A stretch of 64,000 nucleotides of DNA from Eledone cirrhosa (taxonomy: Eukaryota; Mollusca; Cephalopoda; Octopoda; Eledonidae): positions 357,673,587 to 357,737,586 of the forward strand of contig OZ024742.1 of the NCBI GenBank assembly GCA_964016885.1, read 5' to 3'. Below the pieces are notes generated by a model. It had not been told where the DNA came from, searched no databases, and saw nothing but the letters and a program-made list of their open reading frames with translations. The position numbers and the translations under genes are program-made. Shown one piece after another: positions 34,615-46,522 of the stretch (its first letter is position 1; every line of letters starts with the position of its first letter).

Positions 34615-37600
34615 CATCATCATCATCATCTACGTTTAACGTCCATCTTCCATGCTAGCATGGGTTTGGACGGGAATTTTCCCACTTGAGGCAAGATTGG
34701 TTGTCTTGCTCGTATAGGACTGTCTGGCGGGTTCTCTACGGCTGGATGCCCTTCCTAACACCAACCACGTTTACAGTGTGGGACTGGGAGGTTTTTACCG
34801 TGTTACCTACACGGCCACATTACAGTGTGGTCTGTGTGTTTTTTTGTCGTGTCACCTACACGACCTCATTTGTTTCAGACATGATGATGTGGTACCAACA
34901 TAACTTTACATTGGAAGGGGTGGTGTGGATGGGGTGGGAGTTGTGGGGCCGGGGTGTATTTTTGTTAGAGGTGCCTACTGACTGTAGGTTTCGCTTTGTA
35001 CTTAGGTAAGGCGGGTCTTCTCTATTACTGTGTATCACCAAAGATCTCGGTCCAGTGACATTGTCTTGGAGAGGTGTAAGTGTGTGAGGTCGGAGTTTAG
35101 CAAGTCGTCCCAGGTTTTTCTGGGTCTGCGTACTCCGTGGCTACCGTCTATTTTTATCGCCCTGCACATTTTTATACAGCTGTTGTCTTTCATGCGCATC
35201 ACATGACCGTACCAACGTAGTCTTCTCTCGAGTAAACAGCATTCTGATCCCTCTTATTCCTAATTTCTCCCTTAGTTCGTTTATGCTTTGCCATTCACGT
35301 ATATTACTATTACACATCCAGTGGAGCATGCAAGCTTTGTTCCTCTCCAGTCTGAGTATATCCTCTGCACACTATGCCCAGGTCTCACTGCCATGCAACA
35401 TTGCTGTTCGTATACAGGCATCATACAGCCTGCCTTTCATTTTTAGTGAGAACCCTTTAGTGGCAAATAGTGGTATAAGCTCTCTGAACTTTTTCCATCC
35501 CGTTCTGACTCTAGCTACTGTACTTTCGGAGCACCCTCCATCACTGCTGATTTTGTCACCCAGGTAACAGAAGGTGTCCACTATTTCTATAGAACCATCT
35601 GTGCAATGGAATGAGCTAGTGTTCTGTGGGCACTTGCTGCTACTTATTGCACCAGAGCACCAGCCACATATAAAATCTATATTCTTAGTTAGCTTACCTG
35701 TGATCCCACTACATCTTTTATGCACCCATACTTTGCATTTGGGACATAAAATGGAGTTTCTCCCTACTCCTTTCTTACACACTGAGCATGGCCATTTCCC
35801 AGATGGGACTGGTCCCCTATTTTCCTTCCTACAAACTAGAACTTTAGTATTAGACAGGTTAATTTTAAGGCCTTTTGATTCTAGGCCATGCTTCCATATT
35901 TAGAATTTCTTCTCTAGTTCGGCCATTGATTCAGCTATGAGCGTTAGATCATCTGCGTATAGGAGTTCCCATGGGCAGCCGGTCTTGAACTCCTCTGTTA
36001 TAGCCTGAAGGGCAATAATAAATAGTAAACTCTTCACTATATTCGTTGTTAATTCTAACCTTGCTGACTGTTTCTTTATACATGGCTTGTATAGCTCTCA
36101 CAAGCCATTCATCAACACCTCGTTTTCTAAGAGCCCACCAGATAATGTAGCGGGGGACTCTGTCAAAGGCTTTCTCCAAGTTAACAAAAGCTAAGTATAG
36201 GGGTTTACTTTTAGCTAGGTACTTCTCCTGTAGTTGTCGTACAATGAAAAGAGCATCTGTGGTACTTTTACCTGACACAAACCTGAACTGCATTTCATCT
36301 AGATCAATTCGCTCTCTGGTTAGTTGCGCTATTACTTTTTCTGTGACCTTCATGACCTGGTCGATTAATTTAATGCTTCTATAGTTACCCATATCTAGGG
36401 CATCTCCTTTACCCTTGTAGCAGTTAATGATGATGTTGCTACGCCAGTCCTTCGGAATAACCCCATTCTGTATGACTTGGTTTACTATCCGGGTGACCAT
36501 AGTGTGTTCCACTGTGCCAGATGCTTTCAGCATTTCAGTAACTATTTCTGAAGGCCCAGCCGCCTTACCCGTCTTCGTATCTTTGATTGCCTTACTTATT
36601 ATACTACCTTCAACTAGCACTGCTGGTCCCTCTATTGGATCGATGTGGGGGAGACTGTCTTTCTCCCATTTATTCTCCTCATTTAGTAGCCTTTCGTAGT
36701 GACACTTCCAAGCTACCTTCTTATCAGCGTCAGTGATGGCAAGTACACCATCATCATTAAGGACACACTTCTCCCCGACAATATCACTGTTTTCCTTGAC
36801 ACATTGCCTAGCAATCCTGAACACCTCACGTTTTTGGTCCTCGCATTGTAGAATATGCTTGAACTTTCTTTCCTCTGCTTCCCTTCTTGCGAAGTACACT
36901 TGTCTCCTAGCTTCCCTCCTGGCCACTTGATAGTCTTCTCTACTTCCCCCATCCCGCCATACTTTCCATGCCTGCTTTTTGGCCTTAATTGACTCCTCTA
37001 ACTTACTGTTCCACCACCACGTTACTCTCCTCCTGCCTATAGGCCTGCTCCAGCCACAGACATCATCTGCCGCCTTCAGCAGGTTAGCATTCAGGAATAC
37101 CCACTGTTCCTCTATATTGTACGACTCTAATTGTTCTTCCTTACTGTCAAAAGCATCAAGTAATATGCTTTTAGATTTATTACTGGCTGTGGGGTCCTTT
37201 AGCTTCCATATTTTTTCTCCTGAGGATAGTCCTCCTCTGTTGTCGAGTACGTCTTGTCCTGGCTACAATGTCGCTGACTATGAGTCTATGTTGGAGGTGC
37301 ATTCTTCATGAGGGAGGGATTTAGTGTTTACGACAGACACTCTATCACGTCTTCTGGTAAGGATATAATCTATCTGACTGGTGTGTTCCCCTGATCTATA
37401 GATGATCAAGTGATTGTCTCGTTTTTTGAAGTTAGTGTTACAGACAGTTAGGTTATTTGCGTCACAGAATTCCAGGATTCTGGCGCCTTACTCATTTCTC
37501 GTACCAAACCCATAGCCTCCATGGATTCTGTCATAGCCATCACAATGTTGTCCAATGTGACCATTTAGGTTGCCAGCAATACTTATGTAGTCACTGTCGG

Positions 37601-37660
37601 TTATTTGGGAGGTAGTGAGCATCAATGTCTCATAGAATCTGTCTTTTATAACGCCAGGCA
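34614..37660 (-). mobile_element. EN-RT LINE (subfamily A), minus strand, 5'-truncated and broken
   Basis: The 3' end (low coordinates) carries the family's (ATG)n tail and the palindrome CATGCTAGCATG (34651-34662), then a 3' UTR of about 380 bp. Coding sequence runs to about 37658, where similarity to the intact copy at 50.4-54.8 kb stops inside the endonuclease domain (at IKDRFYETLM), so the 5' UTR and first half of the endonuclease are missing. A TA-rich stretch marks the truncation point. Confidence 0.9.
35010..37658 (-). pseudogene. Broken endonuclease-reverse transcriptase reading frame of the LINE
   Basis: Pieces in different frames cover the endonuclease end (GNLNGHIGQHCDGYD, with Asn instead of Asp in the GDLN motif), the RT fingers and motif A (AFVNLEKAFDRV, with Asn in place of the catalytic Asp), the zinc-finger segment (CKKGVGRNSILCPKCKVW) and the C-terminal domain. 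A 44-bp deletion at about 36026 removes RT motif B (the GVHQGS segment of the intact copy) and shifts the frame before YADD. With both catalytic changes and frameshifts, it cannot make a working enzyme. It is most similar to the intact copy at 50.4-54.8 kb. Confidence 0.88.
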
Positions 37661-37668
37661 TATATATA

Positions 37669-37751
37669 TAAAATAACAGGAGGCTGGACAGGTGTAATTC
37701 CTTAAAACGTTTATTTAAGGAATTACACCAGTCCAACCTCCTATTATTTTA
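37669..37751. repeat. Fold-back inverted repeat, 38-bp arms, 7-bp loop
   Basis: Arms 37669-37706 and 37714-37751 are reverse complements with three mismatches; the 7-nt loop is 37707-37713. The arm core includes 'ggtgtaattccttaaa'. It lies about 10 bp outside the 5' truncation of the neighbouring LINE. It could be a fold-back transposon end, a miniature element, or the product of a hairpin-mediated break repair. Confidence 0.85.
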
Positions 37752-37910
37752 CAATAATTAACTCCGTACTCGCACCACCAACAACACAAACGAAGACGGG
37801 TGAGTTGCATTACCTTGAGTGTTCTCCATAATATTACATCAAGATTGACTATACGGAATGACCAGTTCTATCCAGTGGTGAACCATCAAACATAAATAAA
37901 TATATATATA
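37752..37910. other. Short unassigned spacer
   Basis: No coding or repeat signal recognised apart from a (TA)n run at the right edge. Confidence 0.4.
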
Positions 37911-38455
37911 TCATCATTATCACCGTTTTACGTCCGTTCTTCCATGCTAGCATGGGTTAGACGGGTTGTCCTGTTGTGGGAATTGTCTGGTCGGCTGACC
38001 ATGCCTTACTCATACAGGAACTGATTTTGGCTTGATTTCTACAGCTGGATTCCCTTCCTAACACCAACCTCATTTACAGTGAATGCTGGGTGCTTTTTTT
38101 CCATGGCGCCTACACGTCCACTTTACAGTGTGGGCTGGGTGCTTTTTTGCCGTGGCACCTCCACGTCCACCTTGCAGTGGGAGGGTGTGAGGGCATATTG
38201 TCTATATGCTTCAGCTTGTACCCATGGGGGATCGGGTACTCTGTATTGCTGCGTGACGCCAGAGGTCACAGTCATGTGTCATCGCCTTTGAGAGTTGTAA
38301 TTGGGTAAGGTCGGCTTTTATCACCTCATCCCAGGTTTTCTTGGGTCTCCCCACTCCGCGGTTTCCATTGACTTCTAGTTCTCTGCACCTTTTTATGCAG
38401 CTGTCACCTTCATACGCATCACATGTCCATACCAATGCAACGGCCTCTCCTGCAC
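37911..38455 (-). mobile_element. LINE 3' fragment (subfamily B), minus strand
   Basis: Starts with the (ATG)n tail and CATGCTAGCATG (37943-37954), then a 3' UTR with the tandem 'ctgggtgctttttt' segments, then the C-terminal coding end. The minus-strand protein piece includes NRGVGRPKKTWDEVIKADL and LWRHAAIQSTRSPMGTS, matching the C-terminus of the LINE at 57.06-59.4 kb. It is 5'-truncated at about 38455, next to a TA microsatellite. Confidence 0.88.
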
Positions 38456-38459
38456 ATAG

Positions 38460-38505
38460 TATTTGTGTATATATATATATATATATATATACATATATAT
38501 ACTCC
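38460..38505. repeat. (TA)n microsatellite
   Basis: An uninterrupted TA run with a single C interruption, at the truncated edge of the LINE fragment. Confidence 0.9.
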
Positions 38506-38599
38506 ATTTATCTTATTTTATTGCTTGATTCTCATTATTAGCCTTCTTGCTCCAATCCACCCCATCTCACTATAAATTTATAAGTACATCTTATTATTA

Positions 38600-38720
38600 T
38601 TATTATTATTCCAGCCAAGCTCATGGATATTATCAAAACACCTTGCTTTGGGTCTACCCTTGGGTCTTCTGCAGTTGGTTTTTTCTTATAAAATCTGACC
38701 AAATATTCACTCTGCAGTAG
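38600..38720 (-). pseudogene. LINE C-terminal scrap related to 1446-1690
   Basis: Minus-strand pieces read RPKGRPKARCFDNIHELGW, the GRPxxRWxDNIHELG motif of a LINE C-terminus, also seen in the fragment at 1446-1690. Frames are broken and only about 120 bp is recognisable. Confidence 0.5.
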
Positions 38721-38771
38721 GTTTTATGACTATATGTTATATGACTAAAACCCTACAAATTCTAGAACATC

Positions 38772-39197
38772 ATCAAAGTTTAACGTCCATTTTTCTATGC
38801 TAGCATGAGTTAGATGAGTTGCAAGATAAGCCAGGTCAGATGACCATGTTTTCCTCATACAGAACACCAACAACTTTTGCAGTGTGTACTGGGTGCTTTT
38901 TGTCGTGATACCTACACAACCACTTTATAGTGTGGACTGGGTACATTTTGTCACGTCACCTATATGACTACTTTACTGTGTGAGCTAGACACTTTTTGTT
39001 GTGACACCTACACACCCACTTTTCTGTGTGGATTGAGGGATTTTGTCATAACACCTACACAACAACTTTACAATGTGGACTGGGGGATTTTGTCATGACC
39101 CCTACATGACCATTTTGCCGTGTGTACTAGGCACTTTTTGTTGTGACATTTACATGACCGTTTTACAATGTGGGGTGGGTACTTTTTGTCATGTCAT

Positions 39198-39198
<1 letters not shown>
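38772..39198 (-). repeat. LINE 3' end with expanded ~48-bp minisatellite
   Basis: Begins like a LINE 3' terminus ('tttaacgtcc', 'atgctagcatga'). About seven degenerate copies of a 46-49-bp segment follow, each containing 'ttttgtc', 'acctaca', 'ccactttac' and 'gtgtgg'. Intact LINE 3' UTRs in this window carry only two or three such segments, so this locus looks like a local expansion of the UTR repeat. Confidence 0.7.

Positions 39199-39252
<54 letters not shown>
39196..39252. repeat. (TA)n(TG)n compound microsatellite
   Basis: TA run followed directly by a TG run. Confidence 0.92.
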
Positions 39253-39253
<1 letters not shown>

Positions 39254-39391
39254 ATTTAAACATACATATTTTGACCATTCTAACATGAGACATATAGACA
39301 CAAGATATTTGATAAATGATAAATATAAATTAAAATATTCAGATCTGTGGCACTCAACTACTTGATAACTATAAAACTGAATTTCAATTAT

Positions 39392-39585
39392 GATCGGTGG
39401 ATTGGCAGTATCGGTAGAGGGTCGGACGCCATGCTTTCCAGCATAGTTACGTCCCTTTACGATCTGAGTTCAAATCCCACCGAGGTTGAATTTGCCTTTC
39501 ATCCTTACGGGGTCGATAAAATAAAGTACCAGTAATGAACTGGGGAATTTGCTGGCCTTGTGCCTGAAGTAGAAACAAATATAAT
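39392..39585 (+). mobile_element. Full-length tRNA-derived SINE
   Basis: Complete copy: 'gtatcggtagagggtcgga', 'gctttccagcatagttacg', B-box 'gagttcaaatcccacc', 'ccttacggggtcgataaaat', and tail 'gtagaaacaaat'. Very close to the copy at 2077-2269, with small differences such as an extra T in 'ggggaatttgctggcc'. Confidence 0.87.
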
Positions 39586-39648
39586 TATACTGATTATAAT
39601 CAGAAAAGCAGACCTTACAAACACATACGAAAATATCTCCAAGGAACT

Positions 39649-39673
39649 ACACACGCACACACACACACACACA
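39649..39673. repeat. (AC)n microsatellite
   Basis: Short AC run interrupted once by a G. Confidence 0.85.
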
Positions 39674-39837
39674 TATATTGGATTGGGGAGGTAGATATAG
39701 GGTAGATGATGTTGAACATTATTTGAACATGAGACAGTGATTTTCAATAGAAATATGGTAAGGATGTATTTCTTGATAGTATATTGACCTCCTTTTGAAT
39801 AAGTTCTGACCTGACTTGCCACAATGGTGATAGCCCA

Positions 39838-39880
39838 AAGCCATGCTAGCATGGAAAATGATTATGTTGATGATATATAT
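39838..39880 (+). mobile_element. LINE 3' terminal remnant
   Basis: Only the last bases of a LINE: 'ccatgctagcatgg' followed by a GATGAT-like tail. Confidence 0.5.
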
Positions 39881-40014
39881 GATGGCCTTCTGTAGTTTCC
39901 ATTCATTAGACTATAGTAGAAGACACTTCCCTAAGGTTCCACACTGTAAGACTGAACCTAAGACGAAACGGATGTGAAGAGAACACCTTTACCATGCAGC
40001 CATACCTGTAGGGT

Positions 40015-40129
40015 AGGAGTTAGAACTGGGGGGTGCCAGGGCACTTCAGATTTAAGGGGCCTCTCATATATAGAAATATTAGAATACACAACAAACCCCC
40101 TATTTTACATATCAAATTTAGCTTGGCAC
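40015..40129 (+). repeat. Dispersed repeat family 1, copy b, left part
   Basis: Matches 716-815: 'agaatacaca', 'catatcaaat', 'gcttggcac'. The match breaks at 'ggcac' where a LINE 3' fragment begins, and resumes at 40312. Confidence 0.65.
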
Positions 40130-40311
40130 ATCATCCTCATCATCCTCATCACTGTTTTATGTCCGTCCTTCCATGCTAGCATGGGTTAGATGGGTTGTCC
40201 TGTTGTGGGCAATGTCCAGTCAACTGACCTTGTCTTGCTCATATGGGAACTGATTCTGGCTTGATTTCTACAGCTGGATGCCCTTCCTAACACCAACCAG
40301 ATTTACAGTGA
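40130..40311 (-). mobile_element. LINE 3' terminal fragment nested in dispersed repeat
   Basis: Carries the ATG/ATC tail, CATGCTAGCATG (40172-40183) and about 130 bp of LINE 3' UTR ('cagctggatgcccttcctaa'). It splits copy b of dispersed repeat family 1. Confidence 0.82.
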
Positions 40312-40478
40312 GTTATTGGAATTGAAAAGTTATACATACAGGTATTAAATTCAAAGTTTCTAACCATTCTTAAACTAAAAATCCGGAACAAATAAATTGT
40401 TACTGTTGTTGCTGCCACCACTGTACGGGGCCCATGGCAATCGCCCCTTCACCCTCCATTAAATCTGACCCTGAGAGA
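40312..40478 (+). repeat. Dispersed repeat family 1, copy b, right part
   Basis: Resumes with 'ttggaattgaaaagttatac' and 'attaaattcaaag', continuing to 'ccattaaatctgaccctg', as in the other copies. Confidence 0.62.
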
Positions 40479-40590
40479 ACTCCTTTACCCTGCAGTGATA
40501 CCTATTTTTAAGTTATTTCTTAAGCAATTTTCCATAATTTAGGCATACTGCAATGTAAACTTAACCTAAGCCCAATATGTAGCAGTGGAG

Positions 40591-43500
40591 TCTTCTGGTA
40601 CCCTTGACCCTAGGACCACCTCCCTACTCACCACCATCATCTTCTGGTGTCCTTGGCCCTAGGACCACCTCCCTACTCACCACCATCATCTTCTGGTGTC
40701 CTTGGCCCTAGGACCACCTCCCTACTCACTGCCATCATCTTCTGGTGTCCTTGACCCTAGGACTACCTCCCTACTCACCACCATCGTCTACTGGTGTCCT
40801 TGACCGTAGGACTACCTTCCTACTCACCACCATCGTCTTCTGGTGTCCTTGACCCTAGGACCACCTTCCTACTCACGACCATCGTCTTCTGGTTTATTTG
40901 GCCCTAGGACCACACCCCTACTCACCACCATCGTCTTATTGTGTCCTTGACCCTAGGACTACCTCCCTACTCCCCACCATCGTGTACTGGTGTCCTTGAC
41001 CCTAGGACCACCTCCCTACTCACCACCATCGTATTCTGGTGTCCTTGACCCTAGAACCACCTTCCTACTCACCACCATCGTCTTCAGGTGTCCTTGGCCC
41101 TAGGACCACCTCGCTACTCACCACCATTGTCTTCTGGTGTCCTTGACCCTAGGACCACCTTCCTACTCACCACCATCGTCTTCAGGTGTCCTTGCCTCTA
41201 GGACCACCTCCCTACTCACCACCATCGTCTTCCGGTGTCTTTGACCCTAGGACCACCTCCCTACTCACCACCATCGTCTTCAGGTGTCCTTGGCCCTAGG
41301 ACCATCTCGCTACTCACCACCATCGTCTTCTGGTGTCCTTGACCCTAGGACCACCTTCCTACTCACCACCATCGTCTTCAGGTGTCCTTGGCCCTAGGAC
41401 CACCTTCCTACTCACCACCATCGTCTTCAGGTGTCCTTCACCCTAGGACCACCTTCCTACTCACCACCATCGTCTTCAGGTGTCCTTGGCCCTAGGACCA
41501 TCTCGCTACTCACCACCATCGTCTTCTGGTGTCCTTGACCCTAGGACCACCTTCCTACTCACCACCATCGTCTTCAGGTGTCCTTGGCCCTAGGACCATC
41601 TCGCTACTCACCACAATCGTCTTCTGGTGTCCTTGACCCTAGGACCACCTTCCTACTCACCACCATCGTCTTCAGGTGTCCTTGGCCCTAGGACCATCTC
41701 GCTACTCACCACCATCGTCTTCAGGTGTCCTTCACCCTAGGACTACCTCCCTACTCACCACCATCGTCTTCAGGTGTCCTTCACCCTAGGACCACCTCCC
41801 TACTCACCACCATCGTCTTCAGGTGTCCTTCACCCTAGGACCACCTCCCTACTCACCACCATCGTCTTCAGGTGTCCTTGGCCCTAGGACCATCTCGCTA
41901 CTCACCACCATCGTCTTCTGGTGTCCTTGAGCCTAGGACCACCTCCCTACTCACCACCATCGTCTTCAGGTGTCCTTCACCCTAGGACTACCTCCCTACT
42001 CACCACCATCGTTCTTCAGGTGTCCTTCACCCTAGGACCACCTCCCTACTCACCACCATCGTCTTCAGGTGTCCTTCACCCTAGGACCACCTCCCTACTC
42101 ACCACCATCGTCTTCAGGTGTCCTTCACCCTAGGACCACCTCCCTACTCACCACCATCGTCTTCTGGTGTCCTTGACCCTAGGACCACCATCCTACTCAC
42201 CACAATCGTTTTCTGGTGTCCTTGACCCCAGGACCACCTTCCTACTCACCACCATCGTCTTCTGGTGTATTGGGCCCTAGGACCACCTCCCTACTCACCA
42301 CCATCGTCTTCTGGTGTCTTTGGCCCTAGGACCACCTCCCTACTCACCACCATCGTCTTCTGGTGTCCTTGACCCTAGGACTACCTTCCTACTCACCACC
42401 ATCGTCTTCTGGTGTATTTGGCCCTAGGACCACTTCCCTACTCACCACCATCGTCTTCTGGTGTCCTTGACACTAGGACCACCTCCCTACTCACCACCAT
42501 CGTCTTCTGGTGTCTTTGGCCCTAGGACCACCTCCCTACTCACCACCATCGTCTTCTGGTGTCCTTGACCCTAGGACCACCTTCCTACTCACCACCATCG
42601 TCTTCTGGTGTATTTGGCCCTAGGACCACCTTCCTACTCACCACCATCGTCTTCTGGTGTCCTTGACCCTAGGACCACCTTCCTACTCACCACCATCGTC
42701 TTCTGGTGTCCTTGACACTATGACCTCCTCCCTACTCACCACCATCGTCTTCTGGTGTCCTTGACCCTAGGACCACCTTCCTACACCACCATCGTCTTCT
42801 GGTGTCTTTGGCCCTAGGACCACCTCCCTACTCACCACCATCGTCTTCTGGTGTCCTTGACCCTAGGACCACCTCCCTACTCACCACCATCGTCTTCTGG
42901 TGTCCTTGACCCTAGGACTACCTCCCTACTCACCACCATCGTCTTCTGGTGTCCTTGACCCTAGGACTACCTCCCTACTCACCACCATCGTCTTCTGGTG
43001 TCTTTGGCCCTAGGACTACCTCCCTACTCACCACCATCGTCTTCTGGTGTCGTTGACCCTAGGACCACCTCCCTACTCACCACCATCGTCTTCTGGTGTC
43101 CTTGACCCTAGGACTACCTCCCTACTCACCACCATCGTCTTCAGGTGTCCTTGACCCTAGGACCACCTTCCTACTCACCACCATCGTCTTCTGGTGTCTT
43201 TGGCCCTAGGACCACCTCCCTACTCACCACCATCGTCTTCTGGTGTCCTTGACCCTAGGACTACCTCCCTACTCACCACCATCGTCTTCTGGTGTCCTTG
43301 ACCCTAGGACTACCTTCCTACTCACCACCATCGTCTTCAGGTGTCCTTGGCCCTAGGACCACCTTCCTACTCACCACCATCGTCTTCAGGTGTCCTTCAC
43401 CCTAGGACCACCTTCCTACTCACCACCATCGTCTTCAGGTGTCCTTGGCCCTAGGACCATCTCGCTACTCACCACCATCGTCTTCTGGTGTCCTTGACCC

Positions 43501-46420
43501 TACGACCACCTTCCTACTCACCACCATCGTCTTCAGGTGTCCTTGGCCCTAGGACCACCTTCCTACTCACCACCATCGTCTTCAGGTGTCCTTCACCCTA
43601 GGACCACCTTCCTACTCACCACCATCGTCTTCAGGTGTCCTTGGCCCTAGGACCATCTCGCTACTCACCACCATCGTCTTCTGGTGTCCTTGACCCTAGG
43701 ACCACCTTCCTACTCACCACCATCGTCTTCAGGTGTCCTTGGCCCTAGGACCATCTCGCTACTCACCACAATCGTCTTCTGGTGTCCTTGACCCTAGGAC
43801 CACCTTCCTACTCACCACCATCGTCTTCAGGTGTCCTTGGCCCTAGGACCATCTCGCTACTCACCACCATCGTCTTCAAGTGTCCTTCACCCTAGGACTA
43901 CCTCCCTACTCACCACCATCGTCTTCAGGTGTCCTTCACCCTAGGACCACCTCCCTACTCACCACCATCGTCTTCAGGTGTCCTTCACCCTAGGACCACC
44001 TCCCTACTCACCACCATCGTCTTCAGGTGTCCTTCACCCTAGGACTACCTCCCTACTCACCACCATCGTCTTCAGGTGTCCTTCACCCTAGGACCACCTC
44101 CCTACTCACCACCATCGTCTTCAGGTGTCCTTCACCCTAGGACCACCTCCCTACTCACCACCATCGTCTTCAGGTGTCCTTCACCCTACGACTACCTCCC
44201 TACTCACCACCATCGTCTTCAGGTGTCCTTCACCCTAGGACCACCTCCCTACTCACCACCATCGTCTTCAGGTGTCCTTCACCCTAGGACCACCTCCCTA
44301 CTCACCACCATCGTCTTCAGGTGTCCTTGACCCTAGGACCACCTCCCTACTCACCACCATCGTCTTCTGGTGTCCTTGACCCTAGGACTATCTTACTACT
44401 CACCACCATCGTCTTAAGGTGTCTTTGACCCTAGGACCACCTCCCTACTCACCACCATCGTCTTCTGGTGTATTGGGCCCTAGGACTACCTTCCTACTCA
44501 CCACCATCATATTCTGGTGTCTTTGGCCCTAGGACCACCTTCCTACTCACCACCATCGTTTTCTGGTGTCCTTGACCCTAGGACCACCTTCCTACTCACC
44601 ACCATCGTCTTCTGGTGTATTGGGCCCTAGGACTACCTTCCTACTCACCACCATCATATTCTGGTGTCTTTGGCCCTAGGACCACCTTCCTACTCACCAC
44701 CATCGTTTTCTGGTGTCCTTGACCCTAGGACCACCTTCCTACTCACCACCATCGTCTTCTGGTGTATTGGGCCCTAGGACCACCTCCCTACTCACCACCA
44801 TCGTCTTCTGGTGTCTTTGGCCCTAGGACCACCTCCCTACTCACCACCATCGTCTTCTGGTGTCTTTGGCCCTAGGACCACCTCCCTACTCACCACCATC
44901 GTCTTCTGGTGTCCTTGACCCTAGGACCACCTTCCTACTCACCACCATCGTCTTCTGGTGTATTTGGCCCTAGGACCACCTTCCTACTCACCACCATCGT
45001 CTTCTGGTGTCCTTGACCCTAGGACCACCTTCCTACTCACCACCATCGTCTTCTGGTGTCCTTGACCCTAGGACCACCTTCCTACTCACCACCATCGTCT
45101 TCTGGTGTCCTTGACCCTAGGACCACCTCCCTACTCACCACCATCGTCTTCTGGTGTCTTTGGCCCTAGGACCACCTTCCTACTCACCACCATCGTCTTC
45201 TGGTGTCCTTGACCCTATGACCACCTCCCTACTCACCACCATCGTCTTCTGGTGTCTTTGGCCCTAGGACCACCTTCCTACTCACCACCATCGTCTTCTG
45301 GTGTCCTTGACCCTATGACCACCTTCCTACTCACCACCATCGTCTTCTGGTGTCCTTGACCCTATGACCACCTCCCTACTCACCACCATCGTCTTCTGGT
45401 GTCCTTGACCCTAGGACCACCTCCCTACTCACCACCATCGTCTTCTGGTGTCCTTGACCCTAGGACTACCTCCCTACTCACCACCATCGTCTTCTGGTGT
45501 CCTTGACCCTAGGACTACCTCCCTACTCACCACCATCGTCTTCTGGTGTCCTTGACCCTAGGACTACCTCCCTACTCACCACCATCGTCTTCTGGTGTCT
45601 TTGGCCCTAGGACCACCTCCCTACTCACCACCATCGTCTTCTGGTGTCCTTGACCCTAGGACTACCTCCCTACTCACCACCATCGTCTTCTGGTGTCCTT
45701 GACCCTAGGACCACCTTCCTACTCACCACCATCGTCTTCTGGTGTCCTTGACCCTAGGACCACCTTCCTACTCTCCACCATCGTCTTCTGGTGTCCTTGA
45801 CCCTAGGACCACCTTCCTACTCACCACCATCGTCTTCTGGTGTCTTTGGCCCTAGGACCACCTCCCTACTCACCACCATCGTCTTCTGGTGTCCTTGACC
45901 CTAGGACTACCTCCCTACTCACCACCATCGTCTTCTGGTGTCCTTGACCCTAGGACCACCTTCCTACTCACCACCATCGTCTTCTGGTGTCTTTGGCCCT
46001 AGGACCACCTCCCTACTCACCACCATCGTCTTCTGGTGTCCTTGACCCTAGGACTACCTCCCTACTCACCACCATCGTCTTCTGGTGTCCTTGACCCTAG
46101 GACCACCTTCCTACTCACCACCATCGTCTTCTGGTGTCCTTGACCCTAGGACCACCTTCCTACTCTCCACCATCGTCTTCTGGTGTCCTTGACCCTAGGA
46201 CCACCTTCCTACTCACCACCATCGTCTTCTGGTGTCTTTGGCCCTAGGACCACCTCCCTACTCACCACCATCGTCTTCTGGTGTCCTTGACCCTAGGACT
46301 ACCTCCCTACTCACCACCATCGTCTTCTGGTGTCCTTGACCCTAGGACCACCTTCCTACTCACCACCATCGTCTTCTGGTGTCCTTGACCCTAGGACTAC
46401 CTCCCTACTCACCACCATCA
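40591..46420. repeat. Second satellite array, 49-bp unit, about 119 copies
   Basis: Tandem array of a 49-bp unit holding 'cctaggaccacc', 'tactcaccaccatcgtc' and 'ggtgtcc'. Spacing measured from successive CTAGG sites (46342 to 46391) is 49 bp. Variants include 'cctaggactacc', 'ccatctcgctactc', 'cttcaggtgtcc' and 'tatttggcc', and they are clustered into sub-blocks (for example the 'cttcaggtgtccttc' run near 41.7-42.1 and 43.9-44.3 kb), so higher-order repeats exist here too. A unit not divisible by 3 explains the shorter ORFs. No gene. Confidence 0.96.
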
Positions 46421-46522
46421 GCATGAAGTTACTTACCAGCAGGTTTACGCCTCATGAGATGGAATGGTACTTCCAATGAGTCCCCTCACCATCCTCCATG
46501 AAAATGCCTTCTCGATACATAG
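46421..46522 (+). repeat. Right flank of the 49-bp array, part of dispersed repeat family 2
   Basis: 'gatggaatggtacttccaat' and 'cccctcaccatcct' match 55695-55735 ('aactggaatgattcttccaa', 'ccctcaccatcc'). The array therefore sits inside a copy of this dispersed element. Confidence 0.65.

Noticed and set aside
42000..42020. Single-base insertion in the 49-bp array ('atcgttcttcagg') as a functional site
   Set aside because: Isolated one-base variant with no recurrence seen; probably a private mutation.
41921..44330. Pro/Ser/Thr-rich ORFs in the 49-bp array
   Set aside because: The unit is not a multiple of three, so the frames rotate; the ORFs are short and follow local variants only.
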